NCBI GenBank assembly: GCA_947456845.1
Contig: CANGUJ010000015.1
Coordinates: 1 to 22,514 of the forward strand
DNA length: 22,514 nucleotides
Direction of reading: 5' to 3'
Source of the DNA: Burkholderiales bacterium
Lineage (GTDB): Bacteria; Pseudomonadota; Gammaproteobacteria; Burkholderiales; JAEUOS01
Positions 7,131-15,608 of this stretch are shown piece after piece; within the stretch, counting starts at the first letter, position 1; every line of letters begins with the position of its first letter. A program made the translations under genes and the position numbers. The notes beneath the pieces were generated by a model that made no database searches, had not been told where the DNA came from, and worked only from the letters and a program-made list of their open reading frames with translations.

Positions 7131-8723
7131 TCACACCGCCCGCCGCCTCCAGTCCTTGGTGATCTCGCGGGCCGCGTTGAGGCCCGGCGCGCCAGTGACG
7201 CCACCGCCGGGATGCGCGCCCGATCCGCACAGGTACAGGCCGCGAATCGGCGTACGGTAATCGGCATGCCCGAGGAGCGGTCGGCTGGAAAAAAGCTGCT
7301 CCAGCGACAGCCGGCCGTGGAAGATGTCGCCGTCGGTGAGCCCGAAGGTGCGCTCCAGGTCCAGCGGGGTCAGCACCTGGCGTGCGATGATGCTTTTCCT
7401 GAAATTCGGCGCGAAACGGTTCACCGCGTCAATGGCCAGGTCGGCGGCCGCTTCGCGCTCCGCGTCCCAGGAGCGCCCGTCGGGCAGGTGCGGAGCGAAA
7501 TACTGGCAGAACATCGAGGCCACGTGCTGGCCGGCAGGGGCCAGGCTGTCGTCGAGCGCGCTCGGAATCAGTACTTCGACCACCGGATTGCGCGACATGC
7601 CGCGCTCGCGCGCCTCGGCATAGGCATGCTCCATGTAGCCGAGCGAGGGCGCGAGAATGATGCCCGCGCCATGGTGCGCCTGCCGTGCGGTGCCAAGGCC
7701 GCAAAAGTCGGGCAATTCCGACAAGGCCACGTTCATGCGCAACACCCCGGAGCCAGTCTTGAAGCGCCTGATGCGTTCAAGGAACTCCGGGGCCAGGTGG
7801 GCGGGGTCAAGCAGCTTGCCGAACAGTAGCCTGGGGCCCACGTTCGAGACCACCATGCGGGCGTCGATCTCGTCGCCGTTGACAAGTACGACGCCGGCCG
7901 CCTTGCCGCCTTTCACCCGGACCTGCGCCACCGGCGCGGCGGTGCTGATTTCCACGCCGAGGCGCCCAGCCTCCTTCGCCATGGCCTGCGTGATGGCCCC
8001 CATGCCGCCGATGGCATGCCCCCACGCGCCCTTCCTGCCATTGACTTCGCCGAAACAGTGGTGCAGCTGCACATACCCCGAGCCTGGCGCATAGGGCGAG
8101 GCGTAGGCGCCGACGATCGAATCAAAGCCCAGCGCCGCCTTGATCGGTGCGGACTCGAACCAGTCGTCGAGGATTTCGCCGGCGCTGCGGCCGAACAGTT
8201 CGATCAGGTCGCGCTGCGCCGCAAGCGGCAGGCGCTTCAGGCGCATCGCCAATTTGAGGGTGTCGAGGATGCCGGCAATCCCGCGGTTGGGATCCGGGGG
8301 GGTCACCAGGACGAGCTCGCGCAGGGTGCCGGCCAGCCGCTCGAGCATCGCGTAGTAGTCGGGCAGGCGCGCCGCGTCCGCGGCGGAGAAGCGCCGCACT
8401 TCGGCCTGCGTGTCAGCCACGTCGGGGCCGACACGCAGGGCATCGCCGTTCTCCAGCGGCAGGAAATTCGACATCGGCCGAAACACGACCGCAAGGCCGT
8501 GGGCGGCCAGATTCAGGTCGGCGATCACACGCGGGTTGAGCAGACTCACCGTGTAACTGGCCACCGAATTGCGGAAGCCGGGATGAAATTCCTCGGTCAC
8601 GGCGGCCCCGCCCACGATGTCGCGGGCCTCGAGCACGCGCACCTTGAGCCCGGCACGCGCAAGGTAGCAGGCGGTGGTCAGGCCGTTGTGGCCGCCACCT
8701 ATGATCAGGGCATCGTGTGGCAT
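7131..8723 (-). CDS. PYROXD2/phytoene-desaturase-like FAD-dependent oxidoreductase
   Basis: The protein has 530 residues. An FAD-binding Rossmann motif sits at the N terminus (ALIIGGGHNGLTTACYLARA) followed by the VLEARDIVGGAA strand that contacts ribose. The C-terminal flavin motif is LYLCGSGAHPGGGVTGAPG. The arrangement matches the NAD(P)/FAD-dependent oxidoreductases related to phytoene desaturase, and most closely the bacterial relatives of human PYROXD2. No carotenoid genes are nearby, so carotenoid desaturation is unlikely. The substrate is unknown. The gene starts 27 bases after the ABC exporter gene and is probably co-transcribed with it. I see no good ribosome-binding site before the ATG. 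Confidence 0.88.
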   Translation of the reverse strand: MPHDALIIGGGHNGLTTACYLARAGLKVRVLEARDIVGGAAVTEEFHPGFRNSVASYTVSLLNPRVIADLNLAAHGLAVVFRPMSNFLPLENGDALRVGPDVADTQAEVRRFSAADAARLPDYYAMLERLAGTLRELVLVTPPDPNRGIAGILDTLKLAMRLKRLPLAAQRDLIELFGRSAGEILDDWFESAPIKAALGFDSIVGAYASPYAPGSGYVQLHHCFGEVNGRKGAWGHAIGGMGAITQAMAKEAGRLGVEISTAAPVAQVRVKGGKAAGVVLVNGDEIDARMVVSNVGPRLLFGKLLDPAHLAPEFLERIRRFKTGSGVLRMNVALSELPDFCGLGTARQAHHGAGIILAPSLGYMEHAYAEARERGMSRNPVVEVLIPSALDDSLAPAGQHVASMFCQYFAPHLPDGRSWDAEREAAADLAIDAVNRFAPNFRKSIIARQVLTPLDLERTFGLTDGDIFHGRLSLEQLFSSRPLLGHADYRTPIRGLYLCGSGAHPGGGVTGAPGLNAAREITKDWRRRAV

Positions 8724-8750
8724 CGGCGACAGGTTAGCAGGCCGCGCCGA

Positions 8751-10700
8751 CTAACCGCGCGCCGGCGCAGGCGCGTCGTCGACGCCGGCCTCCGCTGCAG
8801 GCACGGGATGCGCGGTTTCCGGCGCCGATACGGCGACCGGTTCAGTCGCCGTATCGGCGGACATCGCATCCGGCGCGAGAAATCCGCCGGATTGATGCTG
8901 CCAGAGTTTTTCGTAATGGCCGCGCAGGGCCAGCAATTCCTCGTGCGAGCCCTGTTCGACAATCCGCCCCGCATCGAGCACGATCAGGCGGTCCATGCGG
9001 GCGATGGTGGACAGGCGGTGCGCGATGGCGATGACGGTCTTGCCGTCCATGAGGCCGTGCAGCTGTTCCTGGATGGCGATCTCGACTTCGCTGTCGAGCG
9101 CCGAGGTGGCCTCGTCGAGCACCAGGATCGGCGCGTTCTTGAGCACCACCCGGGCGATGGCGATACGCTGGCGCTGGCCACCCGAAAGCTTGACCCCGCG
9201 CTCCCCCACGTGGGCCTCGTAGCCGGTGCGACCTTTCCAGTCCTGCAAGCCGGTGATGAACTCATGCGCCTGCGCGGTACGCGCAGCAGATTCCACCTCG
9301 GCGTCGGTCGCCGCCGGCCGGCCGTAGCGGATGTTCGCCGCGATCGAGCGGTGCAGAAGCGAGGTGTCCTGGGTCACCATGCCGATGGCGGCGCGCAGGC
9401 TTTCCTGCGTAACCGCCGCGATGTCCTGGCCGTCGATCAGGATACGCCCCTGTTCGGCTTCGTAAAAGCGCAGCAGCAGGTTCACCAGTGTCGACTTGCC
9501 GGCGCCGGAACGCCCCACCAGGCCGATGCGCTCGCCGGGCCTCACCGTGAAGCCGAGGCCGTCGAGCACCTTCGCCCCGTCCTCCCTGCCGTACGAGAAC
9601 CCGACATTTTCGAAACGGATCTCGCCGCGCGCAACCGCCAGCGGGGCGGCACCGGGGCGATCCAGTCCGCCCTGCGGCACTGCGATGGTCTGCATGCCTT
9701 CCTGTACCACGCCGATGTTCTCGAAAATGCCCGACACCTCCCAGCTCACCCATCCGGCGGCGTTGGCGATCTGCCACGCCAGCGGAAGGGCGGTGGCCAC
9801 CACGCCCGCCTCGATCTGCCCCTGCGCCCACAACCAAACACCGATGGCGGCGGTCCCAGCGAGCAGCACCGCGTTCATGGCCGACAGGCAGAACATGAAT
9901 TGCGAAATCAGCTTCATGTGAGCGCCGACGGCGGCCTGGTGTTCATCGATGACTTCACGCACATAGGCATCCTCGTCGGAGAGGCGGGCAAACAGTTTCA
10001 CCGTGAGGATGTTGGTGTAGCTGTCGACGATGCGCGCCATCACCAGCGAGCGCACCTCGGAACTGGCTTTCGAGAGATCGCGCATGCGCGGCACGAAATG
10101 GCGCAGGAACACCGTGTAGCCGGCGAACCAGACGAGCGTGGGCACGGCCAGGCGCCAGTCCACCAGGCTCATCAGGACCAGCGCGCTGACCCCATAGACG
10201 GCGATGTACCAGACTGCGCGGATCGCCGACATCACAGATTCGCGCAGCGCCATCGCCGTCTGCATCACCCGGTTGGCGATACGCCCGGCGAAATCGTTCT
10301 GGAAGAAAGGCAACCCCTGGCGGATCACGTGCCAATGGCTTTGCCAGCGGATCAAGCTGGTGGCGCCCGGGATGAGCGCGTTCTGGCGGATTGCCACGTC
10401 GACCAGGAGCACCAGCGGCCGCACCACCAGAACCGCCAGCGCCATCCCCGCGAGCATCGGCGCGTTCTGGGCGATGGCGGCCTTGCGGTCGGCAGCCTGC
10501 ATGAGCGAGACCAGCGCGCCGATGAAAAGCGGGATCAGGGTATCGATCAGCGCCACCGCCATGCTGGTGACGAACATCGCGCCGTACCAGCGCCGTGTCT
10601 GGCTGGCGAAATGCCAATAGAAGGCGAGGAGGCCGGCAGGCGGCGCGCCCGGCCCGGGACTGGCGGTGCCGCGCACGCGCGACTGCAAATACCTGAACAT
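8751..10700 (-). CDS. ABC exporter, fused permease and ATPase (half-transporter)
   Basis: The protein has 649 residues with the type IV exporter layout: a six-helix membrane domain in roughly the first 320 residues, then a nucleotide-binding domain. Walker A is GRSGAGKST at 396-404, the signature LSGGQ is at 505-509, Walker B follows as ILVLDEATSALD, and the H-loop is IAHRLST. All catalytic motifs are intact. It should work as a homodimer or with an unlinked partner; the cargo is unknown. The last ~45 residues are a Pro/Ala-rich tail without recognisable fold, and the DNA encoding it contains a perfect 15-bp inverted repeat. The TetR gene ends 64 bases upstream on the same strand, so the regulator, exporter and flavoprotein could share transcripts. 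Confidence 0.93.
   Translation of the reverse strand: MFRYLQSRVRGTASPGPGAPPAGLLAFYWHFASQTRRWYGAMFVTSMAVALIDTLIPLFIGALVSLMQAADRKAAIAQNAPMLAGMALAVLVVRPLVLLVDVAIRQNALIPGATSLIRWQSHWHVIRQGLPFFQNDFAGRIANRVMQTAMALRESVMSAIRAVWYIAVYGVSALVLMSLVDWRLAVPTLVWFAGYTVFLRHFVPRMRDLSKASSEVRSLVMARIVDSYTNILTVKLFARLSDEDAYVREVIDEHQAAVGAHMKLISQFMFCLSAMNAVLLAGTAAIGVWLWAQGQIEAGVVATALPLAWQIANAAGWVSWEVSGIFENIGVVQEGMQTIAVPQGGLDRPGAAPLAVARGEIRFENVGFSYGREDGAKVLDGLGFTVRPGERIGLVGRSGAGKSTLVNLLLRFYEAEQGRILIDGQDIAAVTQESLRAAIGMVTQDTSLLHRSIAANIRYGRPAATDAEVESAARTAQAHEFITGLQDWKGRTGYEAHVGERGVKLSGGQRQRIAIARVVLKNAPILVLDEATSALDSEVEIAIQEQLHGLMDGKTVIAIAHRLSTIARMDRLIVLDAGRIVEQGSHEELLALRGHYEKLWQHQSGGFLAPDAMSADTATEPVAVSAPETAHPVPAAEAGVDDAPAPARG
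8823..8859. repeat. perfect 15-bp inverted repeat inside the ABC exporter tail
   Basis: CGCCGATACGGCGAC at 8823-8837 is exactly complementary, in reverse, to 8845-8859, with a 7-base loop. It lies within the coding region for the Pro/Ala-rich C-terminal tail. No T-run follows on either strand, so it is not a standard intrinsic terminator. It may act as an mRNA stem that protects or attenuates transcript between the exporter and flavoprotein genes, but that is inference. Confidence 0.85.
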
Positions 10701-10764
10701 TGCCCCAAGCCTAGCAGGAACTCAGGCGCCTTCATTGCGCCGCGGCGGCGCACCCGTCGGGCGA

Positions 10765-11466
10765 TCAGCGCCGGCGCATGCCGTCGATCAGCAGTCCGGC
10801 CGCGAACCTGCCGTAATCGGCCCGCAGCCTGGCCGCGGCGCCGCGCCGGCCGAACAGCGCCTCGACGAGCGGACCGGCCGTCGCAAAGAACTCCGTCAGC
10901 GCCACGATTGAAAGATAGGCGAAGCGCGGCTCGACCTCGCGCAGTTCGCCATTGGCGACGCCCTCGCGGACCAGGGCTTCGAGTTCGGGATAGGCGCGCT
11001 CGACGAATGCGCGCACTCTCCGCGGGGCGTCGGCCGCCTCGGCGTTGAACACCTGCTCGACGACCAGTTCATGGAAATGCGGGTTCTCGGTGAACACGTC
11101 CAGCCATACCTGCAGATAGGCGGCAAGACGGTCCACCACCGGGCCGGCGGCAGGCAACGCGGCGCGCCGCGCCTGCAGTTCCCCGCTGACCGCGCGGATC
11201 ACCTCGGCGAACAATGCCGACTTGTTGCCGAAGTAGTAGCGCACCAGCGCCGGATCCACCCCCGCCGCGCGCGCGATCTCGTCGCGCGTGACCTTTGCCG
11301 GCCTGGTCTTGTGCAGAAGGGTGCGCGTGGCGGCAATCAGGCGCGCGCGCGTGGCTTCGGCATCGGCCTTAGGCGGGCGCCCCTGGGCACGCTTGACCGT
11401 CGGCGGGAGTGCACTCGCGGTACGCCGGCGGCTGACTTCACTTGACTTGGAAACGCTCCGGCTCAT
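10765..11466 (-). CDS. TetR/AcrR-family transcriptional regulator
   Basis: The protein has 233 residues. After a basic, probably disordered leader of about 35 residues, the TetR N-terminal domain runs from about residue 36 to 90. Its helix-turn-helix lies at about 61-80 (DEIARAAGVDPALVRYYFGN). The C-terminal domain is helical and should bind a ligand. It is divergent from the FAH gene, with 179 bases between the two starts. That gap holds a dyad overlapping the FAH promoter and a second palindrome over the probable tetR -35, the usual layout for a local repressor that also controls itself. A matching dyad lies upstream of the Bug pseudogene at 17729-17757. It could instead, or also, control the downstream exporter gene on its own strand. 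Confidence 0.92.
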   Translation of the reverse strand: MSRSVSKSSEVSRRRTASALPPTVKRAQGRPPKADAEATRARLIAATRTLLHKTRPAKVTRDEIARAAGVDPALVRYYFGNKSALFAEVIRAVSGELQARRAALPAAGPVVDRLAAYLQVWLDVFTENPHFHELVVEQVFNAEAADAPRRVRAFVERAYPELEALVREGVANGELREVEPRFAYLSIVALTEFFATAGPLVEALFGRRGAAARLRADYGRFAAGLLIDGMRRR

Positions 11467-11521
11467 CGGCAGTTCTTCGGGCAGAGCGGCAGGCTCGCCG
11501 GCACGGTGGGATCAGGGGACG

Positions 11522-11551
11522 ATGTTAACCGCGCCGTAGTTGCGCCGCAAC
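11522..11551 (-). promoter_or_regulatory. candidate tetR promoter with palindrome over the -35
   Basis: Read on the minus strand, TTGCGG (11550-11545) is followed after 17 bases by TAACAT (11527-11522), about 55 bases before the tetR ATG. The -35 lies inside a perfect 13-bp palindrome, GTTGCG-C-CGCAAC, at 11539-11551. The promoter boxes are only moderate matches; the palindrome is exact. Confidence 0.35.
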
Positions 11552-11563
11552 GAAGGTCGCGCG

Positions 11564-11592
11564 TTGACATTATTCCTTGCCTGGGGAATACT
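11564..11592 (+). promoter_or_regulatory. promoter and probable TetR operator for the FAH-dioxygenase operon
   Basis: A perfect TTGACA at 11564-11569 is separated by 17 bases from AATACT at 11587-11592, leaving a leader of roughly 45-50 bases before the ATG at 11646. Between and overlapping the boxes is a dyad, TATTCC at 11571-11576 and GGAATA at 11585-11590 with an 8-base spacer. A repressor bound there would block RNA polymerase directly. A 21/29 identical copy lies on the minus strand at 17757-17729. Confidence 0.6.
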
Positions 11593-11645
11593 CCGCAGCC
11601 GTCGCCGGACGCTCTCCCGACCGCTCCGCAACTCCGGGAAACGCC

Positions 11646-12608
11646 ATGAAACTCGTCCTCTACCGCACGCCCGCCGCCGCCGCCCTCTCGCCCGGCCTGC
11701 TCACCGACCGCGGCGTCATCGACATCGCCACCATCGTTCGCGCCGGCCACAACGCCCAGGCGACCATGCAGAACCTCATCGACGACTTCGAATCGCTGCG
11801 GCCCTCGCTTGAGAAGGCGGCCCGCGACAATCCCGCGCTCGCGCTCGAGACAGTGCGCCTGGGGCCACCCTTGCCGCGCCCGGGCAAGATCCTCGCCTGC
11901 ATCGCCAACTACTGGGAGCATGCCCAGCGCGAGGCGCGCGCCCTCAACATGTTCATGAAAAATCCCGACGCCGTCATCGGCCCGGGGGATACCATCCGCC
12001 TGCCGGAATTCACCGAGCCCTGGGCCTTCATGCACGAGGCCGAACTCGCCATCGTCATCAAGGGCCCCGCGAAGATGGTCAAGCAGGTCGACTGGCGCCG
12101 CGCGGTGTTCGGTTACACCTGCATGATCGACGTCACCGCGCGCGGTGAAGGGCGACGCACCTGGCCTTCGAACCCGCCGATGAGCTGGCTGGGCAAGTCG
12201 TTCGACACCTTCGCGCCGCTCGGGCCCTGCATAGTCACCGCCGACGAGATTCCCGACCCGAACAACCTGCATGTGCAGTTCTGGAACGACGGGCAGCTGC
12301 GCCACAACTACAACACCGACGACATGGAGCACCCGGTTCCGGAAATCATCGAGTTCGCCAGCACGGTCATGACCCTGAACTCGGGCGATGTGCTCTCCTG
12401 CGGGACCAACCACGAGGGTCTCGGCTTCCTCCAGGACGGCGAGCAGGTGGAAATCCTCGTGCACGGCATCGGCCGCATGACCCTCGACGTGTCCGACCCG
12501 CTCAAGCGCTCCTGGGAGCGCGGCATCTACCAGGGGCAGGATTCCACCCATCATGACGCCGTGCGCCGCTACCGCCCGCAGACGGTGCTGCGCCCGACCA
12601 CCAACTAG
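11646..12608 (+). CDS. fumarylacetoacetate hydrolase (FAH)-family protein
   Basis: The protein has 320 residues. The FAH fold is shown by NPDAVIGPGDTIRLPE followed by the metal-binding HEAEL (Glu131, Glu133) and CMIDVTARG (Asp162). The late TLNSGDVLSCGTNHEG segment matches the family active-site loop. FAH-family enzymes in aromatic degradation hydrolyse, hydrate or isomerise the product of ring cleavage; which of these applies is not clear. The start at 11646 is chosen over an upstream in-frame start because the family begins near MKLVLYRT, GGGAAA lies just upstream, and the predicted transcription start falls between the two. It is the first gene of the rightward arm and is followed by the dioxygenase gene after 27 bases. 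Confidence 0.92.
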   Translation: MKLVLYRTPAAAALSPGLLTDRGVIDIATIVRAGHNAQATMQNLIDDFESLRPSLEKAARDNPALALETVRLGPPLPRPGKILACIANYWEHAQREARALNMFMKNPDAVIGPGDTIRLPEFTEPWAFMHEAELAIVIKGPAKMVKQVDWRRAVFGYTCMIDVTARGEGRRTWPSNPPMSWLGKSFDTFAPLGPCIVTADEIPDPNNLHVQFWNDGQLRHNYNTDDMEHPVPEIIEFASTVMTLNSGDVLSCGTNHEGLGFLQDGEQVEILVHGIGRMTLDVSDPLKRSWERGIYQGQDSTHHDAVRRYRPQTVLRPTTN

Positions 12609-12635
12609 CCCGTCACTACCCGTTCGGGAGCCCCC

Positions 12636-13628
12636 ATGTCGCTGCTTGGCGTCCAGTCCCTCGTGTACGGTGTCGACGACCTCGACGCCGCCGTCCGCTT
12701 TCATGACGACTTCGGCCTCGTCGCCGTCCGGCGCGACCCCGACGCGGTCGACTACGCCCTCGAGGATGGCAGCACGGTAGTGCTGCGCCGCAACGACGAC
12801 CCCGCGCTGCCGGCACGCTTCACCACCGCGCCGGGGGTACGCGAGGTCATCTGGGGTGTCGACACACCCGCCGCGCTTAACGCGCTGCGCGCCAACCTGT
12901 CGGGCGACCGCAAGGTGGCAGTCGACGCCGACGGCACGCTGCATACCCGCGACGACAACGGTATTGCCATCGGCTTTCGCCTGTTTGCGCGCAAATCGCT
13001 CGAGGCCATCGCCTCGACCGAGAACGCGCCCGGCGACATCCGTCGCTGGAATACCCATCGACGCTGGGTCAAGCGCGCGGTGCCGCGCTGCATGAACCAC
13101 GTGGTGTTCGGCGTGCCCGACGTCGACCGCGCGATGGCCTTCTACATCCACCGCCTGGGCTTCAAGCTTTCCGACGTTTCGCGCGGGCTGGGCGTGTTCA
13201 TGCGCTGCGACGGGCGCAACGAGCATCACAGCGTGTTTTTCCTCAAGACCGGCATCATCGCCTGGCACCACGTCGCCTACGGCGTACAGAATGTCGACGA
13301 AGTCATGGTCGGGGCAGACCACATGCAGCGGCGGGGCTGGAAGAGCGACCTGGGCATCGGCCGGCACCGCATCGGTTCCTCGGTGTTCTATTACCTGACC
13401 AACCCGGCCGGCGGCATGTCGGAGTACTCGGCTGACACCGACTACCTCACCGACGACTGGCAGCCACGCCTGTGGGAGCCGCGCTTCGGCAACTGGCACT
13501 GGCTGGGCAAGGTGCCGGACGCCTTCATGAGCGAGCCGGACTGGGACGTCAGCATCATCGCGGACACCAACAAGTCATTCAGCGAACTCTCCGGCAATGC
13601 GCCACCGGTGAAGGCCATGAATGGCTGA
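12636..13628 (+). CDS. type I extradiol (VOC-superfamily) ring-cleavage dioxygenase
   Basis: The protein has 330 residues in two VOC modules, at about 5-115 and 150-270. The C-terminal module has the 2-His-1-carboxylate iron site of extradiol dioxygenases: His155 in CMNHVVFGV, His211 or His212 in WHHVAYGV and Glu263 in GGMSEYSAD. The N-terminal module lacks a matching set, as in catechol 2,3-dioxygenase and BphC. The expected reaction is meta-cleavage of a catechol-like ring, but the exact substrate is unknown. It lies 27 bases after the FAH gene and its end overlaps the start of the amidohydrolase pseudogene by eight bases (ATGGCTGA). This indicates that three genes were once translated as one operon. 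Confidence 0.92.
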   Translation: MSLLGVQSLVYGVDDLDAAVRFHDDFGLVAVRRDPDAVDYALEDGSTVVLRRNDDPALPARFTTAPGVREVIWGVDTPAALNALRANLSGDRKVAVDADGTLHTRDDNGIAIGFRLFARKSLEAIASTENAPGDIRRWNTHRRWVKRAVPRCMNHVVFGVPDVDRAMAFYIHRLGFKLSDVSRGLGVFMRCDGRNEHHSVFFLKTGIIAWHHVAYGVQNVDEVMVGADHMQRRGWKSDLGIGRHRIGSSVFYYLTNPAGGMSEYSADTDYLTDDWQPRLWEPRFGNWHWLGKVPDAFMSEPDWDVSIIADTNKSFSELSGNAPPVKAMNG

Positions 13629-14412
13629 ACCGGACGTAGAAGCCTGCGCTTGCCGCGCGCCTGCCGCGCCCGCGGCCGATCCGGCCCGGTGGCGCGCGGA
13701 CGCCACGACCGGTTTACCGTCGACCTCCACTGCCACGTGCTGTCGAAGCGTGCGCAGGGGCTTGCGCAGCCGCATTTCCGCATCGAGCGCGAACCGGCGC
13801 TGGCCTTCGCGACCGACCAGGACCGCGAGATCAACCGGCGCCAGATAGAGAATGGCACGTGCCGCATGACGGTGGCCGCGCAGCGCATCATCGACATGGA
13901 TGCCACCGGCATCGACATGCAGGCCCTCTCGCCGGCCCCCCGCGCACCCTTGCTGCTGGCTCGACGCCGAACTCGGCCGCGATGCAAGCCGCATGGTCAA
14001 CGATGACAGTCAATTCGCACGCCTGCGGCGAGAACTGGCCTCGCCGCGCCTGGCGCCGTTCTTCGCGGCGGCCGAGGAACAGGGCGTGCTGCTCTTCATG
14101 CATCCGCCGGGGTTCACCCGGGGTGGACGCCTGTAGCGCCACTACTTCAACAACGCGATCGGCAATCCGCTCAAATCGACCATCCCGGTTTCGCGCCTGA
14201 TCTTCGAGGGCGTTTTCGAACGCTATCCGAAGCTGTGCATGTGCATGGCCCGCGGCGCCGGCCACGTGCTGCTGGGCGCCGACCATCCCTACGACATGGC
14301 CGAAGCCAACCCGGTCGATTTCATCCTCTCGGTGCCGGGCCTCTCCGACGCAGACCGCGCGCGCATCTGCGGCGGCAATGCCGCGCGCCTGCTCGGCGTC
14401 AAGCGCGAAATC
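13621..14412 (+). pseudogene. amidohydrolase-2 (ACMSD-like) pseudogene
   Basis: Remnant of an ACMSD-like amidohydrolase/decarboxylase, normally 330-360 residues, with several independent lesions. The probable original start, ATG at 13621, overlaps the dioxygenase stop. Recognisable coding then lies in the +1-shifted frame from about 13700 to 13950: FTVDLHCHVLSKRAQGL, with the HxH metal motif at 13728-13736, and IIDMDATGIDMQALSPAP. Homology returns to the first frame at about 13960 (LDAELGRDASRMVND). After MVNDD, roughly 40 residues seem to be missing before RELASPRLAPFFAAAEEQG. A TAG at 14134-14136 interrupts GFTRGGRL, and HYFNNAIGNP continues beyond it. Then YPKLCMCMARGAG runs directly into HVLLGADHPYDM, losing about 55-60 residues that include the usual AHGGG histidine region. 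Homology ends at NAARLLG near 14400. Deletion sizes are judged from memory of the family, not from an alignment. Confidence 0.85.
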
Positions 14413-14456
14413 GCCAGACCCCGCCAGCGGTGCGCCCCGATGTCACGGCCGGGGTA

Positions 14457-15605
14457 TCACGCAAACGACTCGGCCAGCGTGGCGAAGCGCCTGGCCACGT
14501 CGGCCTGCATGTGGTTGCGCATGTAGTTGTCGCGCGCCTCGATCGCCCCCGGTGACTCGTCATGCGAGCGGCGGCCGGTTTCCATCGAGCCTTTCTGCAC
14601 GAACAGGCAGCGCTCGAGACGCCGCGCCATCCAGTCAGGCAGCACCGCGGCCGCCTCGGGCGTGCGCTCGAGCAGCATGGCCAGCAACACCGCGTCTTCG
14701 ATGGCCATGGTCGCCCCCATGGCCCAGAACGGCGTGCTGGCATGCGCCGCATCGCCCAGCACCACCACCCGCCCGCGATGCCAGGGCGCCGGCATCAACA
14801 CCTCCTCTATGGGGGTGAAGACCACCTGCGCCGGGTCGTTCACCTGCGCCAGAAGCGCCGGAGCGAAACCACCGAAAGCGGCGAATTTCTCGCGGCACAG
14901 AGCCGGCAACCGTTCGCGCGGATAACGCGGGTTGCCCGGCTCCTTGGTGACGCCGCCGACGTAGACCGTGTCTCGGGCGACGGGAATGATGCCGAAGGAT
15001 GTGCCCGGCCCCATCATCCAGGTGGTACGTTCCAGGCCCGCTGGGCGCGGCAGGATCACCCGCCAGTTGGCGTAACCCGTGAATACCGGTTCGATGGTCT
15101 CGAACGCCAGCGAACGCACCCGCGAGCGGATGCCATCTGCGCCGACCACCAGGTCGTACTCTCCCGCCGTCCCGTCGGTGAAGCGCACCCGCGCGGCGGG
15201 GCCGGTATCGTCGATCGCCTCCACCGTCACGCCCATGCGCACGCTGACCCCGGCACACGCCACCGCGGCAGCCAGGATGTCATGCAGGACCTTGCGCCGG
15301 ATCGGTACCACCGCCGGGATCGCCGGTCCGGCGATGCGCGGATATGCAAGGGCCGCCAGCACGTTGCCGGCCGCGTCGCAGGCCAGCGAATAATCGTCCG
15401 CCAGGGGTTCGCCCTGCGCGACGATCGCCTCGACCACGCCGATGTCGAGAAAGGCCCGCAAGGCCGGGCCCTGCACATACAGGCCTGCACCGGCGATGTC
15501 AAAGGCGGGCTTGAGTTCGATCATGTCGCAGGCGATGCCGCGTCGCGCCAGGGCGCACGCCAGGGTCTGCCCGGCAATACCGCTGCCGACGATCAATATG
15601 CGCAT
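14457..15605 (-). CDS. FAD-dependent aromatic monooxygenase
   Basis: The protein has 382 residues, the normal length for group A flavin monooxygenases such as salicylate or 4-hydroxybenzoate hydroxylase. The N-terminal dinucleotide motif is VGSGIAG (residues 6-12). The middle motif is VVGADGIRSRVR, and the flavin-binding GDAAHA has its aspartate at 285. These enzymes use NAD(P)H and oxygen to hydroxylate aromatic rings, making the catechols that extradiol enzymes cleave, which fits the neighbouring dioxygenase. Translation is probably coupled to the Bug gene: only three bases separate that stop from this ATG, and the GGAG site lies in the end of the Bug coding sequence. It faces the amidohydrolase remnant tail to tail. 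The substrate is unknown. Confidence 0.9.
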   Translation of the reverse strand: MRILIVGSGIAGQTLACALARRGIACDMIELKPAFDIAGAGLYVQGPALRAFLDIGVVEAIVAQGEPLADDYSLACDAAGNVLAALAYPRIAGPAIPAVVPIRRKVLHDILAAAVACAGVSVRMGVTVEAIDDTGPAARVRFTDGTAGEYDLVVGADGIRSRVRSLAFETIEPVFTGYANWRVILPRPAGLERTTWMMGPGTSFGIIPVARDTVYVGGVTKEPGNPRYPRERLPALCREKFAAFGGFAPALLAQVNDPAQVVFTPIEEVLMPAPWHRGRVVVLGDAAHASTPFWAMGATMAIEDAVLLAMLLERTPEAAAVLPDWMARRLERCLFVQKGSMETGRRSHDESPGAIEARDNYMRNHMQADVARRFATLAESFA

Positions 15606-15608
15606 GGA

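Noticed and set aside
7131..8723. Carotenoid phytoene desaturase
   Set aside because: The flavin motifs fit the wider family, but there are no crtB, crtE or related genes nearby and the sequence looks closer to PYROXD2-type proteins.
8016..11048. A 1010-codon open frame on the plus strand opposite the ABC exporter, flavoprotein and TetR genes
   Set aside because: Its translation is low-complexity and rich in Arg, His, Gln and Gly with no domain. The opposite strand encodes clear families with intact motifs. Long antisense open frames are expected at this GC content.
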